Origin: JAGTVG01 sp964389805
Lineage (GTDB): Bacteria; Bacteroidota; Bacteroidia; Cytophagales; Cyclobacteriaceae
Assembly: GCA_964389805.1 (NCBI GenBank)
Contig: CAYMFU010000171.1
Location: 1-34,107, forward strand
DNA length: 34,107 bases
Direction of reading: 5' to 3'
Shown in pieces: positions 16,787 to 26,073 of this stretch. The notes beneath the pieces are model-generated. The model worked only from the letters and a program-made list of their open reading frames with translations. It was not told where the DNA came from and searched no databases. Within the stretch, counting starts at the first letter, position 1, and the number at the start of each line of letters is the position of its first letter. The position numbers were made by a program, and so were the translations under genes.

Positions 16787-17770
16787 ATGAAAGTTGAAAC
16801 ACAGCAACAGAAAGCGACCGAATACAATAAGGTATTTGACGAAAAAGATTACGGAAAAAGGCAGAATAAAGCCCAGCATGTTACCGATAATTTTTATACG
16901 CTGATCACAAAGTTTTATGAGCGGGGCTGGGGAGAATCTTTCCATTTTGCCCCAAGATATAATGGCGAAGATTTCAAAGCCAGTATCGACAGGCACGAAT
17001 ACCTGCTTGGATCAAAATTGGGCCTATCTGAAAAAGATGAAGTACTGGATGTGGGTTGTGGCATTATGGGACCTGCCAGGAACCTGGCAAGAATTTCCGG
17101 GGCACACATCACCGGATTAACCATTAACCAGTACCAGGTCGACAGAGCCAATGAGCTAAATAAAATTTCCTCTGTAAGCCATTTACTGCAATCTATACAG
17201 GGTGACTTTATGGACATTCCTTATCCTGACAATCATTTTGACAAGATGTATGCCATCGAAGCACTTTGTCATGCACCTGATCTTGTGGGAGTTTATACAC
17301 AGATTCGTAATAAGCTGAAACCCGGAGGAAAAGCCTGTTTTTATCAATGGGGAATGACCGATAAGTACGATCCGGAGAATCCCGAACATGTCAGAATAAA
17401 GGAACAGATAGAATACGGCAATAGTATTGTCAAGCTGAAGACCCTGGCAGAAATTGACCGGGCAATTGAAAAATCCGATCTGATAAAAGAAGAAACCACC
17501 GATTTACTAAAAACCAATTGTGGTAACGATATGCCCTGGTATAGCACCTTAGAAAGTGGATGGTCGCTAAAACAGATCAGACAAACTAAATGCAGCAGGA
17601 TGGTCATGCGCCAGGTTTTTAAAACGCTGGAAGCATTGCACATTGTTAAAAAGGGAGTGGTCAAAACACAAAAAATCCTTCTTGTTGCTGCCGATGCACT
17701 TGTTGAAGCGGGAAAGCTGGAAATATTTACACCAATGTATCTGGTTGTGGTTAGTAAGACGAAAAACTGA
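16787..17770 (+). CDS. Sterol C-24 methyltransferase homologue (Erg6/SMT family)
   Basis: A 327-residue SAM-dependent methyltransferase. It carries the blocks typical of eukaryotic sterol 24-C-methyltransferases in order: FYERGWGESFHF (43-54; yeast Erg6 has YEYGWGSSFHF), IDRHEYLLG, motif I VLDVGCGIMGPARNLAR (86-102), YAIEALCHAPDLVGVY (155-170), and MTDKYDPENPEHVRIKEQIE with GNSI. The C-terminal sterol-MT domain ends EIFTPMYLVVV. No signal peptide or transmembrane segment is seen. These enzymes transfer methyl from SAM to the side-chain double bond of sterols. No squalene epoxidase or oxidosqualene cyclase is in the window, so the substrate could be an endogenous or acquired sterol, or another isoprenoid. 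It is preceded by a remnant-rich gap and is apparently monocistronic. An alternative is a gamma-tocopherol-type methyltransferase, which lacks the sterol C-terminal block. Confidence 0.85.
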   Translation: MKVETQQQKATEYNKVFDEKDYGKRQNKAQHVTDNFYTLITKFYERGWGESFHFAPRYNGEDFKASIDRHEYLLGSKLGLSEKDEVLDVGCGIMGPARNLARISGAHITGLTINQYQVDRANELNKISSVSHLLQSIQGDFMDIPYPDNHFDKMYAIEALCHAPDLVGVYTQIRNKLKPGGKACFYQWGMTDKYDPENPEHVRIKEQIEYGNSIVKLKTLAEIDRAIEKSDLIKEETTDLLKTNCGNDMPWYSTLESGWSLKQIRQTKCSRMVMRQVFKTLEALHIVKKGVVKTQKILLVAADALVEAGKLEIFTPMYLVVVSKTKN

Positions 17771-17806
17771 TACCTTCAATTGTCTTCGTTTGTAGCGAGG
17801 ACACAT

Positions 17807-18172
17807 TTATCCAAGCATTTTATTGTAGTTCCATTCTTCCCTCAGGTCCTCAGGAATATTATGCATACACAGGCTCTTTAAAACCACCTCTCCTTCATGT
17901 ATTCCAATACGCAGTGCAATCCCTTCTATTTTAGCTGCTTGTTGTATCTCCCCTGCACACCTTACAGCATCAGAAGCTGTATGGAAACTGGCAAGGATAC
18001 CGTCTCCCATTTCTTTTAGCCATTCACCACGATACTTTTTTATAATTGGACGCTGGACTTCACGATTTTTACGAAGTACTTTAAATGCTCGATCTTCATC
18101 ACTCCCCATTAAGGCTGTGTATCCGACTATGTCCGTGAACATAATGGCAGCGAGTCTGCGATCTTCGGGCAT
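17807..18172 (-). pseudogene. Truncated class III adenylate/guanylate cyclase
   Basis: 121 codons give the first half of a class III nucleotidyl cyclase domain: EDRRLAAIMFTDIVGYTALM with metal Asp14, then EWLKEMGDGILASF with Asp57, and ALRIGIHEGEVV. After GEVV the expected block (GDVFGDGVNIASRI type, with the second-half transition-state residues) is absent. The last 24 residues do not match the family. Intact relatives continue with the rest of the domain and often TPRs. A cyclase homodimer needs both halves, so this is probably inactive. It converges on the methyltransferase gene (36-bp gap). It shares its upstream leader with the sigma factor gene. Confidence 0.75.
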
Positions 18173-18187
18173 TATTGTATGATTAAC

Positions 18188-18245
18188 AGTCTAAAAAATC
18201 CAACTGCTTTCTACCCGATGTAATATTAAAGTTAGGTATATAATA
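18188..18245 (-). repeat. Shared leader element, copy 1 (upstream of cyclase fragment)
   Basis: Reverse-strand sequence 16 bp upstream of the start at 18172 matches 28202-28262, upstream of the sigma factor gene. The strongest blocks are CTTTAATATT-CATCG and TTGGATTTTTTAGAC. Probably a duplicated promoter or 5' untranslated region. Confidence 0.6.
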
Positions 18246-18413
18246 TGAAATCATTATGTAATATGCAGTGGAGATAGTTCTTTGATCTTTGAATCTTTTA
18301 AATATTAAAATTGATCAATAATTACCATCCCTGAATTACTGTACGTATCCATTTTAAGCATTTCTTGATAGAAAATTTGGTCAATTATTACTATGGAATA
18401 AATTCTTGCAACA

Positions 18414-18827
18414 TCAAAGTATAATCCAGTCAGTATATGTACGTTTAAGTTTGCCAAATTTCTCAGTTTCCTCAAGTACCGGTTTCATTTTTTTCTCAGC
18501 AGTTTGGCCAAATTCAGTTATACTTCCATCATCATTATAATATTTATCACGAATTTCCTCAGACTCAACAACAATAATCCATCCATAAGTATTTTTATTT
18601 TCACCCCTTATACCTTTAGCTAAGTACAACCGCCATCCCGGGTAATTCTTTTCGTATTCAGGAATAAGTGTGTTAGTGTGGAAATTCTGAAATTGTCCCA
18701 TAGTAACACCATGATTCAGTTCAATCGTAATTACATGAACTGCAACGAGGTTTCCCTTTTGTAATGTTTGTCCAAAGATGACACAAGCCAATGAGATAAA
18801 AGCTGCTGTGAGAATTAACTTTTTCAT
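18414..18827 (-). CDS. Small secreted protein of unknown function
   Basis: A 137-residue protein with a clear signal peptide (MKKLILTAAFISLACVIFGQ, cleavage after GQ). The mature part of about 117 residues reads VAVHVITIELNHGVTMGQF, IPEYEKNYPGWRLYLAKG, GWIIVVESEEIRDKYY, and a Lys/Glu-rich C-terminal helix with TYTDWIIL. The strand-helix-strand-strand-helix order and the GW-x-W placement recall ferredoxin-like dimeric alpha/beta-barrel proteins, but no catalytic signature is visible and I do not name a family. It stands alone between the cyclase remnant and the DUF1846 gene, in the same direction as both. Confidence 0.75.
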   Translation of the reverse strand: MKKLILTAAFISLACVIFGQTLQKGNLVAVHVITIELNHGVTMGQFQNFHTNTLIPEYEKNYPGWRLYLAKGIRGENKNTYGWIIVVESEEIRDKYYNDDGSITEFGQTAEKKMKPVLEETEKFGKLKRTYTDWIIL

Positions 18828-19016
18828 AATGATTTGGTTTTTAAGTAGTTGGTGCTTTTATAACAATTGAACAGAAATATTAGTTCCAAAACCTTGTAAG
18901 TTTAAGTTTGAATTTAACTGAGAAGCTCTAGGTATGTTTAGAGTGGATGCCTGGGCTGCTGTAAAAATTCCCGATTATTTAAATAACCTTCCATTAATAC
19001 TTTTTCTATTGAACAC

Positions 19017-20543
19017 TCAACCGCTAATAAAAAGACTTTTGCTTGAATATTCAGGATCGCATGTCAGGTTTATTTTTAATTTTCGCAATCCTGCTTCATC
19101 ACCCGGGGTAGGAATATGAGTAAGATGTACTTCGCAATTACGCAACCATTTCAGGTTTTCTAAAGCCAATTGCGCTGCTGGATTAGATAAAGCGCTTATA
19201 CCAAGGGCAATCAATGTTTCATCCACATCGAGACTAACCATTTTGCGCTTCAATATGTCTTTTTTCAAATGAGTTATCGAATCAATTATGCTTTGGGGCA
19301 AAAGGTGCATATTATCGGGGATTCCAGCCAGGTGTTTGGTAGCATTTAATATCAGACTTGATGATGCATGCATCAGTGGCGAGTTTTTGCCTGTAATAAT
19401 TATCCCATCATGCAGTTCAATAGAGGCTCCACAATAAATCCCTTCCTTGCCTTTTCGACTTTTTTCAGCATTTTTTGCAGCTTTTCTGGCAGGTAATACC
19501 ACTTTTCGATCTTCAACATTTGCACCAATTTTATTCATGATTTTAGCCGCATGCTCAAGTGTGCCCTTATCAACCAGACCCACTGCATATTCCACAGCAC
19601 ACCTGAAATATCTCCGGATAATCTCCTGATGGGATGCTTCTGTTATTATTTGGTCATTAACAATACCCGAACTTGCACGGTTTACACCCATATCAGTTGG
19701 AGATTGGTACATAGACTTGCCGCCAGTTATTTTCTCAATGATCTTTTTTAGCAAATGAAACGCTTCAATATCACGGTTATAATTCACAACCTCTTCCCCA
19801 TAAGTTCTCAAATGAAATTCATCAACCTGAACTTCATCCATTAGATCAACGGTGGCAGCTTCATAAGCAATGTTTACTTTATGATCAATAGGCAGGTCCC
19901 AGATGGGAAATGTTTCAAATTTTGCATATCCGGATTTAACTCCTTTTTTATACTCATGGTAAAGATTGCATAGACAAGTGGCAAGTTTACCGCTACCTGG
20001 CCCTGGCCCTGTGACGATAACAATAGGTTTTGTGGTCCTGATGTATTCGTTTGCCCCAAATCCCTGATCACTTACAATCAGATCAATATCCGCAGGATAC
20101 CCCTTTGTGGGATAATGTAGATATACCTTAACTCCCCTTAACTCAAGTTGGTTCTTAAAGGCTTTGGCAGGTGATTGATTTTTATAACGGGTAATAACCA
20201 CAGCTGTTATATCTATCCCCCATTCCCTGAAATCATCAATGGTTTTTAATGCATCAACATCGTACGAAATTCCAAAATCGGCCCTGAGTTTTTTTCTTTC
20301 AATATCTCCTGCATGAATACACAAAATTACATCAATTTTGTCCTTTATCAGTTGCAAAAGCCGCATCTTAACATTCGGATTAAAACCTGGCAGGACTCGG
20401 ACTGCGTGATAATCATATAAAATCTTACCTCCAAATTCCAGGTAGAGTTTATCGTTAAACCGGCTTACTCTTTCAAGAATAGCAGATGTCTGTTCCTGAA
20501 GATATTTCTCATTATCAAAGCCAATGTGATTTGATACTTCCAT
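19017..20543 (-). CDS. DUF1846 (UPF0371) family protein
   Basis: The 508-residue cytosolic protein matches the DUF1846 family in length (about 500) and in blocks: GFDNEKYLQEQTSAILER at the N-terminus, LYLEFGGKILYDYHAVRVLPGF, the nucleotide-binding-like VTGPGPGSGKLATCLCNLYHE (about 178-199), SPTDMGVNRASSGI and PLMHASSSLILNATKHLA. The GPGPGSGK stretch resembles a P-loop, but the family's biochemical role is not established to my knowledge. There is no export signal. It is monocistronic, with a gap of about 190 bp to the next gene. Homologues are scattered in Firmicutes, Bacteroidota and others, often as lone genes. Confidence 0.88.
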   Translation of the reverse strand: MEVSNHIGFDNEKYLQEQTSAILERVSRFNDKLYLEFGGKILYDYHAVRVLPGFNPNVKMRLLQLIKDKIDVILCIHAGDIERKKLRADFGISYDVDALKTIDDFREWGIDITAVVITRYKNQSPAKAFKNQLELRGVKVYLHYPTKGYPADIDLIVSDQGFGANEYIRTTKPIVIVTGPGPGSGKLATCLCNLYHEYKKGVKSGYAKFETFPIWDLPIDHKVNIAYEAATVDLMDEVQVDEFHLRTYGEEVVNYNRDIEAFHLLKKIIEKITGGKSMYQSPTDMGVNRASSGIVNDQIITEASHQEIIRRYFRCAVEYAVGLVDKGTLEHAAKIMNKIGANVEDRKVVLPARKAAKNAEKSRKGKEGIYCGASIELHDGIIITGKNSPLMHASSSLILNATKHLAGIPDNMHLLPQSIIDSITHLKKDILKRKMVSLDVDETLIALGISALSNPAAQLALENLKWLRNCEVHLTHIPTPGDEAGLRKLKINLTCDPEYSSKSLFISG

Positions 20544-21092
20544 ATTTTTCCTTTGAAATTTATTATAAAAATTACGTTCAGGACTAAGAAAAGATCATGT
20601 GTCTGGAATAGTGAAAAAAATAAATCATCAAAATGATCTTTACCCCACTAATATAAGAATAATTTTATTTTAAGCAGGATGTAAAGGTGAGCAATTGCAG
20701 CTAAGGATAAAGTGTTTTATACAAAGTATCTTAAGATTAGATAAAAGAAGCAGAATGGAAAGAATAACAAATGTATTGGTTTATTATTGGAATTGAACTA
20801 TTACCCCCCAAAGCAAGAATGCATCAGACGCTTTCTCTCGTAGCTTATAAAAGGTTAGAATGTGGGTATTATATGTTTCTTGAGCCTGAAATTGTTGGGA
20901 ATATAAGAAAAGCCCCGATGGGAGGCTCGATATCATAATTCAGTATTATTTTAACAAACCTGAGCTAATTTCCCAGTCTCTTATATATTTATCCTGATTA
21001 ATATATTTAGATATTCCTTTACAGTAGAGGGTGATTCTTTATTGTATCGGCTTCTTTTAATTAATCCTCATTAAGATGTTCTGTTCCAAAGA
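20544..21092. other. Intergenic stretch, 549 bp
   Basis: It holds a dispersed repeat copy (20815-20914), followed by a small GC-rich hairpin (GCCCCGATGGGAGGC, 20911-20925) that may be part of the repeat. No gene is seen. Confidence 0.55.
20815..20914 (+). repeat. Dispersed intergenic repeat, copy 3 (B then A order)
   Basis: The core AAGAATGCATCAGACGCTTT plus CTCTCGTAGCTTAT comes first. It continues without a break into part A: AGAATGTGGGTATTATATG, TTTCTTGAGCCTGAAATTG, TTGGGAATATAAGAAAAGCC. This shows that the unit is circularly permuted between copies, that is, copies are cuts from a tandem array. Confidence 0.85.
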
Positions 21093-22568
21093 CTATTTGA
21101 CAATAAATTTTTTAATTATTGTTTTGTCAATATATTCTATTTGAAATAAATAAAAACCTTTATCTGCAATTGGAATATGGATTTTGTTTATTCCTGGCAC
21201 AATCAATCCTGAAGCAACAATTTCACCAGAATATGTGACTATCGAAAAAGACGATATTTGCTCACCGCTAAATGACACTGTAAACTGGTTTCCGGATATA
21301 GGATTTGGATACAATAAAAGGTCAACTTCCAGATCATCAAAATTAACGCTTACTACACCATGATACTCTGAAACACCATCAAAATCCGTTGCTTTAAGAC
21401 GGTAAAACGATCGTCCGGGTAAAGGCATTTCATCAATATATTCATAGTCTTTTATATGAGAAGATTGTTTTGTTTTCGAATATATTGTTGCCAACTCATC
21501 GAAATTCGTGCCGTTATTAGACCTTTCAATTGTAAAAAAATCATGATTTATCTCGGAAACAGTTCGCCAGGATATATATGCAGAATTGTTATATTCTTTA
21601 GCTCTAAAATACAGCAAAACAACAGGCAGAGGAACTTCTCCAATATCCGTTCCCGTATAATAGTTTAATTGACCAGTTGATTGCCCAACAAAGCAATCGG
21701 TGTCCCCATCACCTGAAACATCCGCAAATGTTATGTTGGCTACAGCAGCCACACTAAAACCATCCATAGGATTATCGGTTCCGGTTTGTTCTGTGAATGA
21801 AGGTGATGAGGAACTACCAGTATTCTCAAAGTAATAGATACTCCCATCCAGGGCTCCTGCGAACAAATCCCAGTCGCCATCGTTGTCCACATCTACAAAG
21901 TCTGGTGAAGATGCCAGACCTACGTCCTCTCCGTTCATTGGATTTGAAGCACCTGTTCGTTCTGTAAAGGTGGCACTGGAGGCCGTACCGGTATTTTCAT
22001 AGTACCTGAAGGTTCCATCCCCTTCTCCTGAAATGCAATCCCAATCTCCATCACCATCAAGATCAACAAATTTTGGATCGGAGCTTTCATTATTGCCGGG
22101 ACCCGATGTGGTAAATCCATTAAGTGGATTTGAAGCACCGGTTCGTTCTGTAAAGGTGGCACTGGAGGCCGTACCGGTATTTTCATAAAAATTGAATATT
22201 CCGGTTTCTTCGCCTATAAAGCAATCTTTATCACCATCATTGTCAATATCTACAAATCCCACTGTTGATCGATCACCGACATCCACTCCATCAAATGGGT
22301 TGTCGGATCCGGTTCTTTCTGTATAGATAGGATTTGTGGCTGATCCGGTATTTTCAAAATAGTATATAGTACCATCCTCTGCGCCAATAAACAGGTCTAC
22401 ATCTCCATCGTAATCTATATCAAATAATGTAGGCTTTGATCTGAAGCCAACATCCTCACCATCCATAGGATTATTTGCACCTGTTTGTTCAGTAAATGAT
22501 TGAGCGATAGTAAGATTCACGCAAATAACCATACCGCATAGAGTGGTTAAACATCTGAACATGAACAT
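21093..22568 (-). CDS. VCBS/FG-GAP-repeat surface protein with type IX secretion signal, paralogue 2
   Basis: 491 residues, the same length and plan as the 3852-5327 gene. It has a signal peptide (VNLTIAQ end), five blades with aspartate clusters such as VDIDNDGDKDCFIGE and VDLDGDGDWDCISGEGDGT, a linker with ISWRTVSEINHDFFTIERS, and a type A sorting domain (LLYPNPISGNQFTVSFSGE, final IIKKFIVK). Blade sequences are near-identical in places to the first paralogue, while the sorting domains are diverged. Two stretches inside this gene, 21940-22000 and 22126-22186 (61 bp, one difference), point to recent blade duplication or gene conversion. Surface attachment by the type IX route is inferred from the sorting domain; ligand unknown. 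Confidence 0.85.
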   Translation of the reverse strand: MFMFRCLTTLCGMVICVNLTIAQSFTEQTGANNPMDGEDVGFRSKPTLFDIDYDGDVDLFIGAEDGTIYYFENTGSATNPIYTERTGSDNPFDGVDVGDRSTVGFVDIDNDGDKDCFIGEETGIFNFYENTGTASSATFTERTGASNPLNGFTTSGPGNNESSDPKFVDLDGDGDWDCISGEGDGTFRYYENTGTASSATFTERTGASNPMNGEDVGLASSPDFVDVDNDGDWDLFAGALDGSIYYFENTGSSSSPSFTEQTGTDNPMDGFSVAAVANITFADVSGDGDTDCFVGQSTGQLNYYTGTDIGEVPLPVVLLYFRAKEYNNSAYISWRTVSEINHDFFTIERSNNGTNFDELATIYSKTKQSSHIKDYEYIDEMPLPGRSFYRLKATDFDGVSEYHGVVSVNFDDLEVDLLLYPNPISGNQFTVSFSGEQISSFSIVTYSGEIVASGLIVPGINKIHIPIADKGFYLFQIEYIDKTIIKKFIVK

Positions 22569-23300
22569 GATTGTATTTATACTTGGTTGGTTGAAAATAC
22601 AAATAAAAATGGAAAATTCAATCCTGCTACAGATTATATATAATTCAAGTTAGATGTAATTCTTTTTTTCTATAGCGTCTCAACGCATATTAACGGATCA
22701 ATAAATGATAAGAAATGAAATAAATTGGTAAATTCAGAAGATTAATTTTATATCAAGTAACTAATAGATTTGAATCTTTAGATAATAGTTATTGAATTGT
22801 TACTCTCCCAAATGAGGCGGCATTATAACAGTGTTTCTAATTTACTGAGATCCAATTGATTATCCGAGAATATTTGGTTCGAACCTCAAACATACAAATG
22901 TTTCACCCTGAAACAGAAATGGATTTTAAATAAAGATTACAAATTTATAAAATGCTAGGTCATTGCTGTGCATTTTAAAACAAATCATATTAAAGTTCAT
23001 AGTCGCTCTTTTGTAAGCTGTGGTTAGTCAGCATTTCCTAAATACTTTAAAATGGTATAATCTATTATAAAGTAAAAAAGAATGCATCAGACGCTTTCTT
23101 ATGTAGGTCGTCAAGGATATAAACTGGTAATTATCTTGAAGTAGAAAATGAAGTGATATAATCAATGAAATGGACATTTTCATGTTTAATATATAGACAT
23201 CAAATCTCTTTAATCTTTCACAACTAAATGTCTTTAAACATATTTTTAAAATCGCTAGAAAGTCTTTAACTTACCTATTAATACAACCATATAAAATATC
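22569..23300. other. Divergent intergenic stretch, 732 bp
   Basis: Upstream of both the VCBS gene and the peptidase gene. It holds one dispersed repeat copy (23039-23120). No further gene, RNA or repeat is recognized. Confidence 0.55.
23039..23120 (+). repeat. Dispersed intergenic repeat, copy 4
   Basis: End of part A (AATACTTTAAAATGGTATAA, TCTATTATAAAG) followed by the core AAGAATGCATCAGACGCTTT and a diverged CTTATGTAGGTCGTCAAGG. Confidence 0.8.
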
Positions 23301-25211
23301 ATGAAAAAGATAACCGTCATACTCATTTTTTCTGTTTTAGTAGGATGCAATTCAAAAGTTACCAAAGAGGAAAAAAGAGAAATTCAATCCCACTCCATTG
23401 AACAATTCTACGAAAATGAAAATGTTTTTGCAGGAGGATTCTCCCCGGATGAGAGGAAGATCATCGCTACCAGTAATAAAACAGGCATTTATAATGTCTT
23501 TGCACTACCAACTGATGGTTCCGATCCGTTACAACTGACTAACTCTGCTGTGGAATCGAGATTTGCCATTTCCTATTTCCCAAAAGATGAGAGAATATTG
23601 TATTCAAGCGATAGTGGAGGAAATGAGATCAATCATATCTATTTGAGGAATGAAGATGGCAGTACTGTGGATCTTACTCCCTGGTCCGGTGTAAAATCTG
23701 AATTTGTAGGATGGGCTCGTGATGAGAAAAGCTTCTATTTTATTTCAAATAAAAGGGATCCCAAATTTTTTGATTTATATGAAATGAGAATCGAAGATTT
23801 TTCTTTCGAAATGATGTATAAAAACGAAGAGGGTCTTGATGTAGGCGAGATTTCTGATAATAAACGTTATTTAGCCTTGATTAAGAGTATTACAACTAAT
23901 GATTCAGAGATGTATTTATATGACAGGGATAATGGTGAAATGAAGCATATTTCTGAACATGAAGGGGAAGCCAATTATAGCCCGCAGTATTTCGACAGAA
24001 ATAATAATTATTTGTTCTATACAACTGATGAAGGAAATGAGTATAGTTATCTAATGCGTTTTAATTTATCATCAGGAGATAAAGAAAAGGTATATGAAAC
24101 AGATTGGGATATTTGGTATGCTTATGAATCATGGAATGCAAAATACAGAATAATGGGGATCAATGAGGATGCAAAGACACAAATTAGAATTAGTAATATG
24201 GAGGATGGAACTGATGTTGAGTTTCCGGAATTTGAGGGGGGTAGTGTTTCATCTGTAAGTATATCAAAGAGCGAAAATCTGATGCGATTTACTTTGAGTA
24301 GCTCCAAAGTTCCGTCGAATATTTATGTATACAGTTTTGAGACGGATGAATATTTGCAATTAACAAATACCTTAAATCCTGAAATAAATCCTGATGACTT
24401 GGTCAACGGATCAGTTATAAGATATTCATCATATGATGGACTGGAAATACCTGCTATATATTATCAACCGCATCAAGCTTCCATTGAAAACAATGTGCCT
24501 GCGTTGGTTTGGGTACATGGAGGGCCCGGCGGACAATCCCGATTGTCTTATTTCGCTTTTATACAATATTTGGTAAATCATGGATATGCTATTCTTGCTG
24601 TTAATAATAGAGGGAGTTCCGGGTATGGAAAAACTTTCTATAAGATGGATGATCAGAAACATGGTGATGTAGACCTAAAAGACTGCGTAGCGTCGAAGAA
24701 ATTTCTTGAAAGTACCGATGTCATAGATATGAATAAAGTGGGGATCATTGGAGGATCCTATGGCGGATATATGGTAATGGCTGCCTTGGCTTTTGAACCG
24801 GAAGCATTTGATGTTGGCGTGAATATCTTTGGTGTGACTAACTGGATTAGGACGCTTCGATCCACACCAGATTGGTGGGAATCTTTTAGAGAAGCTCTAT
24901 TCAAAGAGTTAGGTGATCCATATTCAGAAGATTCTGTCAGATTATACGAAATCTCTCCACTTTTCCATACTGAAAATGTTACTAAACCTTTAATGGTACT
25001 TCAGGGAGCTAATGATCCCCGCGTATTACAGGTAGAATCCGATGAAATTGTAGAGGGTGTGAGAGCAAATGGGGTTCCAGTTGAATATGTTTTATTCCCT
25101 GATGAAGGTCATGGATTTGTTAAAAAGGAAAATGAAATTGAAGGATATGGAAGGGTTCTGGAATTCTTAGATAAATACCTTAAGGCGAAACCGTCAGGAT
25201 CAAATGAATAA
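23301..25211 (+). CDS. S9-family serine peptidase, lipoprotein (prolyl oligopeptidase/DPP-like)
   Basis: A 636-residue lipoprotein (lipobox LVG-C16). Residues about 40-370 form a beta-propeller with WD40-like PD40 blades (FSPDERKIIATSN, YFPKDERILYSSDS). Residues about 390-636 form the alpha/beta hydrolase domain. Catalytic residues are visible: S486 in GGSYGGY, D572 in NDPRV, H604 in DEGHGF; the oxyanion region is WVHGGPGGQSR. S9 enzymes cleave short peptides, often after proline or as acylaminoacyl peptidases. Here it would act on the periplasmic or surface side. The pattern AVNNRGSSGYGKTF is typical of the S9C/S9B branch. It is monocistronic. Exact cleavage preference cannot be read. Confidence 0.92.
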   Translation: MKKITVILIFSVLVGCNSKVTKEEKREIQSHSIEQFYENENVFAGGFSPDERKIIATSNKTGIYNVFALPTDGSDPLQLTNSAVESRFAISYFPKDERILYSSDSGGNEINHIYLRNEDGSTVDLTPWSGVKSEFVGWARDEKSFYFISNKRDPKFFDLYEMRIEDFSFEMMYKNEEGLDVGEISDNKRYLALIKSITTNDSEMYLYDRDNGEMKHISEHEGEANYSPQYFDRNNNYLFYTTDEGNEYSYLMRFNLSSGDKEKVYETDWDIWYAYESWNAKYRIMGINEDAKTQIRISNMEDGTDVEFPEFEGGSVSSVSISKSENLMRFTLSSSKVPSNIYVYSFETDEYLQLTNTLNPEINPDDLVNGSVIRYSSYDGLEIPAIYYQPHQASIENNVPALVWVHGGPGGQSRLSYFAFIQYLVNHGYAILAVNNRGSSGYGKTFYKMDDQKHGDVDLKDCVASKKFLESTDVIDMNKVGIIGGSYGGYMVMAALAFEPEAFDVGVNIFGVTNWIRTLRSTPDWWESFREALFKELGDPYSEDSVRLYEISPLFHTENVTKPLMVLQGANDPRVLQVESDEIVEGVRANGVPVEYVLFPDEGHGFVKKENEIEGYGRVLEFLDKYLKAKPSGSNE

Positions 25212-25308
25212 CGACATTTCCGTTTTGATATATTTATAACAGACTTATCCACTAACGGCAAAAAACAAGTCTTACAAAAGTTCATTCCATTCGATTTATT
25301 AATCGTTT

Positions 25309-25433
25309 AGAATGTGGTTATTACATGCTTTTTAAGCCCGAGATAGTTGGGATATTTTAAAAGCCTATATTCTATTACACTTTAAAAAAGAATGCATCAG
25401 ACGCTTTCACTCGTAGGTAATCAAGGTATAAGG
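25309..25433 (+). repeat. Dispersed intergenic repeat, copy 5 (most complete)
   Basis: Full A part (AGAATGTGGTTATTACATGC, TTTTTAAGCCCGAGATAGTT, GGGATATTTTAAAAGCC), the link TATATTCTATTACACTTTAA, then the core AAGAATGCATCAGACGCTTT and CACTCGTAGGTAATCAAGG. It lies between convergent genes. Confidence 0.88.
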
Positions 25434-25471
25434 CAGAGGTGGTGGGGGTTTTTGAGCTGACTCTATAATGA

Positions 25472-25894
25472 TTAATTTTCTTTCAACACCAATTGTTCAA
25501 TTATTCCACCGTCAAACCATATTTGTTCATTTTCAGTTTGTGGGAAAAGCAATACTGAAGACCACATTACATTTTGATTAAAATTAAATATTATAGTTAC
25601 AAATGTGGAAGATCCTTCCTCTAAAAAATTAACTATATACATTTTATGACCTATCTTTCTCGATCTGTATTTTTCTTGTTGTTCACTACCTTTCCATGGC
25701 CCTTCTATCCATTTCCATTTGGCAATTCCATCAATAAACTCAACATGAACAGCAGTTCCAGTTTGATAAAAATAATTCATGGATGTGCCATCCAATAAAT
25801 GTTCATCCTGTAAATGAGCATCTTGTTCTTCCTGTGCTGTGGAATAACATATTAAAGTCAAAGATGCGAACATAAATATTACAATCTTTTTCAT
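25472..25894 (-). CDS. Exported MoaF-like calycin-fold protein
   Basis: A 140-residue protein with a signal peptide ending in STAQ (residue 20). The mature part has the MoaF-like pattern: LLDGTSMNYFYQTGTAVHVEF, IAKWKWIEGPWKGSEQQEKY, RSRKIGHKMYIVNFLEEGS, FVTIIFNFNQN, which is an eight-stranded beta barrel in known family members. MoaF was named from molybdenum-regulated genes, but its activity is unknown, and exported copies in Bacteroidota are usually single genes. No molybdenum gene is nearby. Family match is by motif reading, moderately sure. Confidence 0.7.
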   Translation of the reverse strand: MKKIVIFMFASLTLICYSTAQEEQDAHLQDEHLLDGTSMNYFYQTGTAVHVEFIDGIAKWKWIEGPWKGSEQQEKYRSRKIGHKMYIVNFLEEGSSTFVTIIFNFNQNVMWSSVLLFPQTENEQIWFDGGIIEQLVLKEN

Positions 25895-25949
25895 GTAACT
25901 TTTCAGATTTGGTTATTACACATATAACATTTATGAGGTTTGTTAAGTT

Positions 25950-26031
25950 CCAAGTTATAGCACAGTATAAAAGACTGCATCAGACGCCTTCTCTCGTAGC
26001 TTATCAAGGTTTTTAAGCCTGAGGGTGGGGG
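25950..26031 (+). repeat. Dispersed intergenic repeat, copy 6
   Basis: CAAGTTATAGCACAGTATAA, then a core with two substitutions (GACTGCATCAGACGCCTTC), CTCTCGTAGCTTATCAAGG, and the start of a further A part (TTTTTAAGCCTGAG). Confidence 0.8.
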
Positions 26032-26073
26032 TGGTAGCTTGATTGGGCTATATAACTGAGATTATGTGAGGAT

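Noticed and set aside
22880..22900. TGGTTCGAACCTC as a tRNA T arm
   Set aside because: No anticodon or acceptor stem can be built around it.
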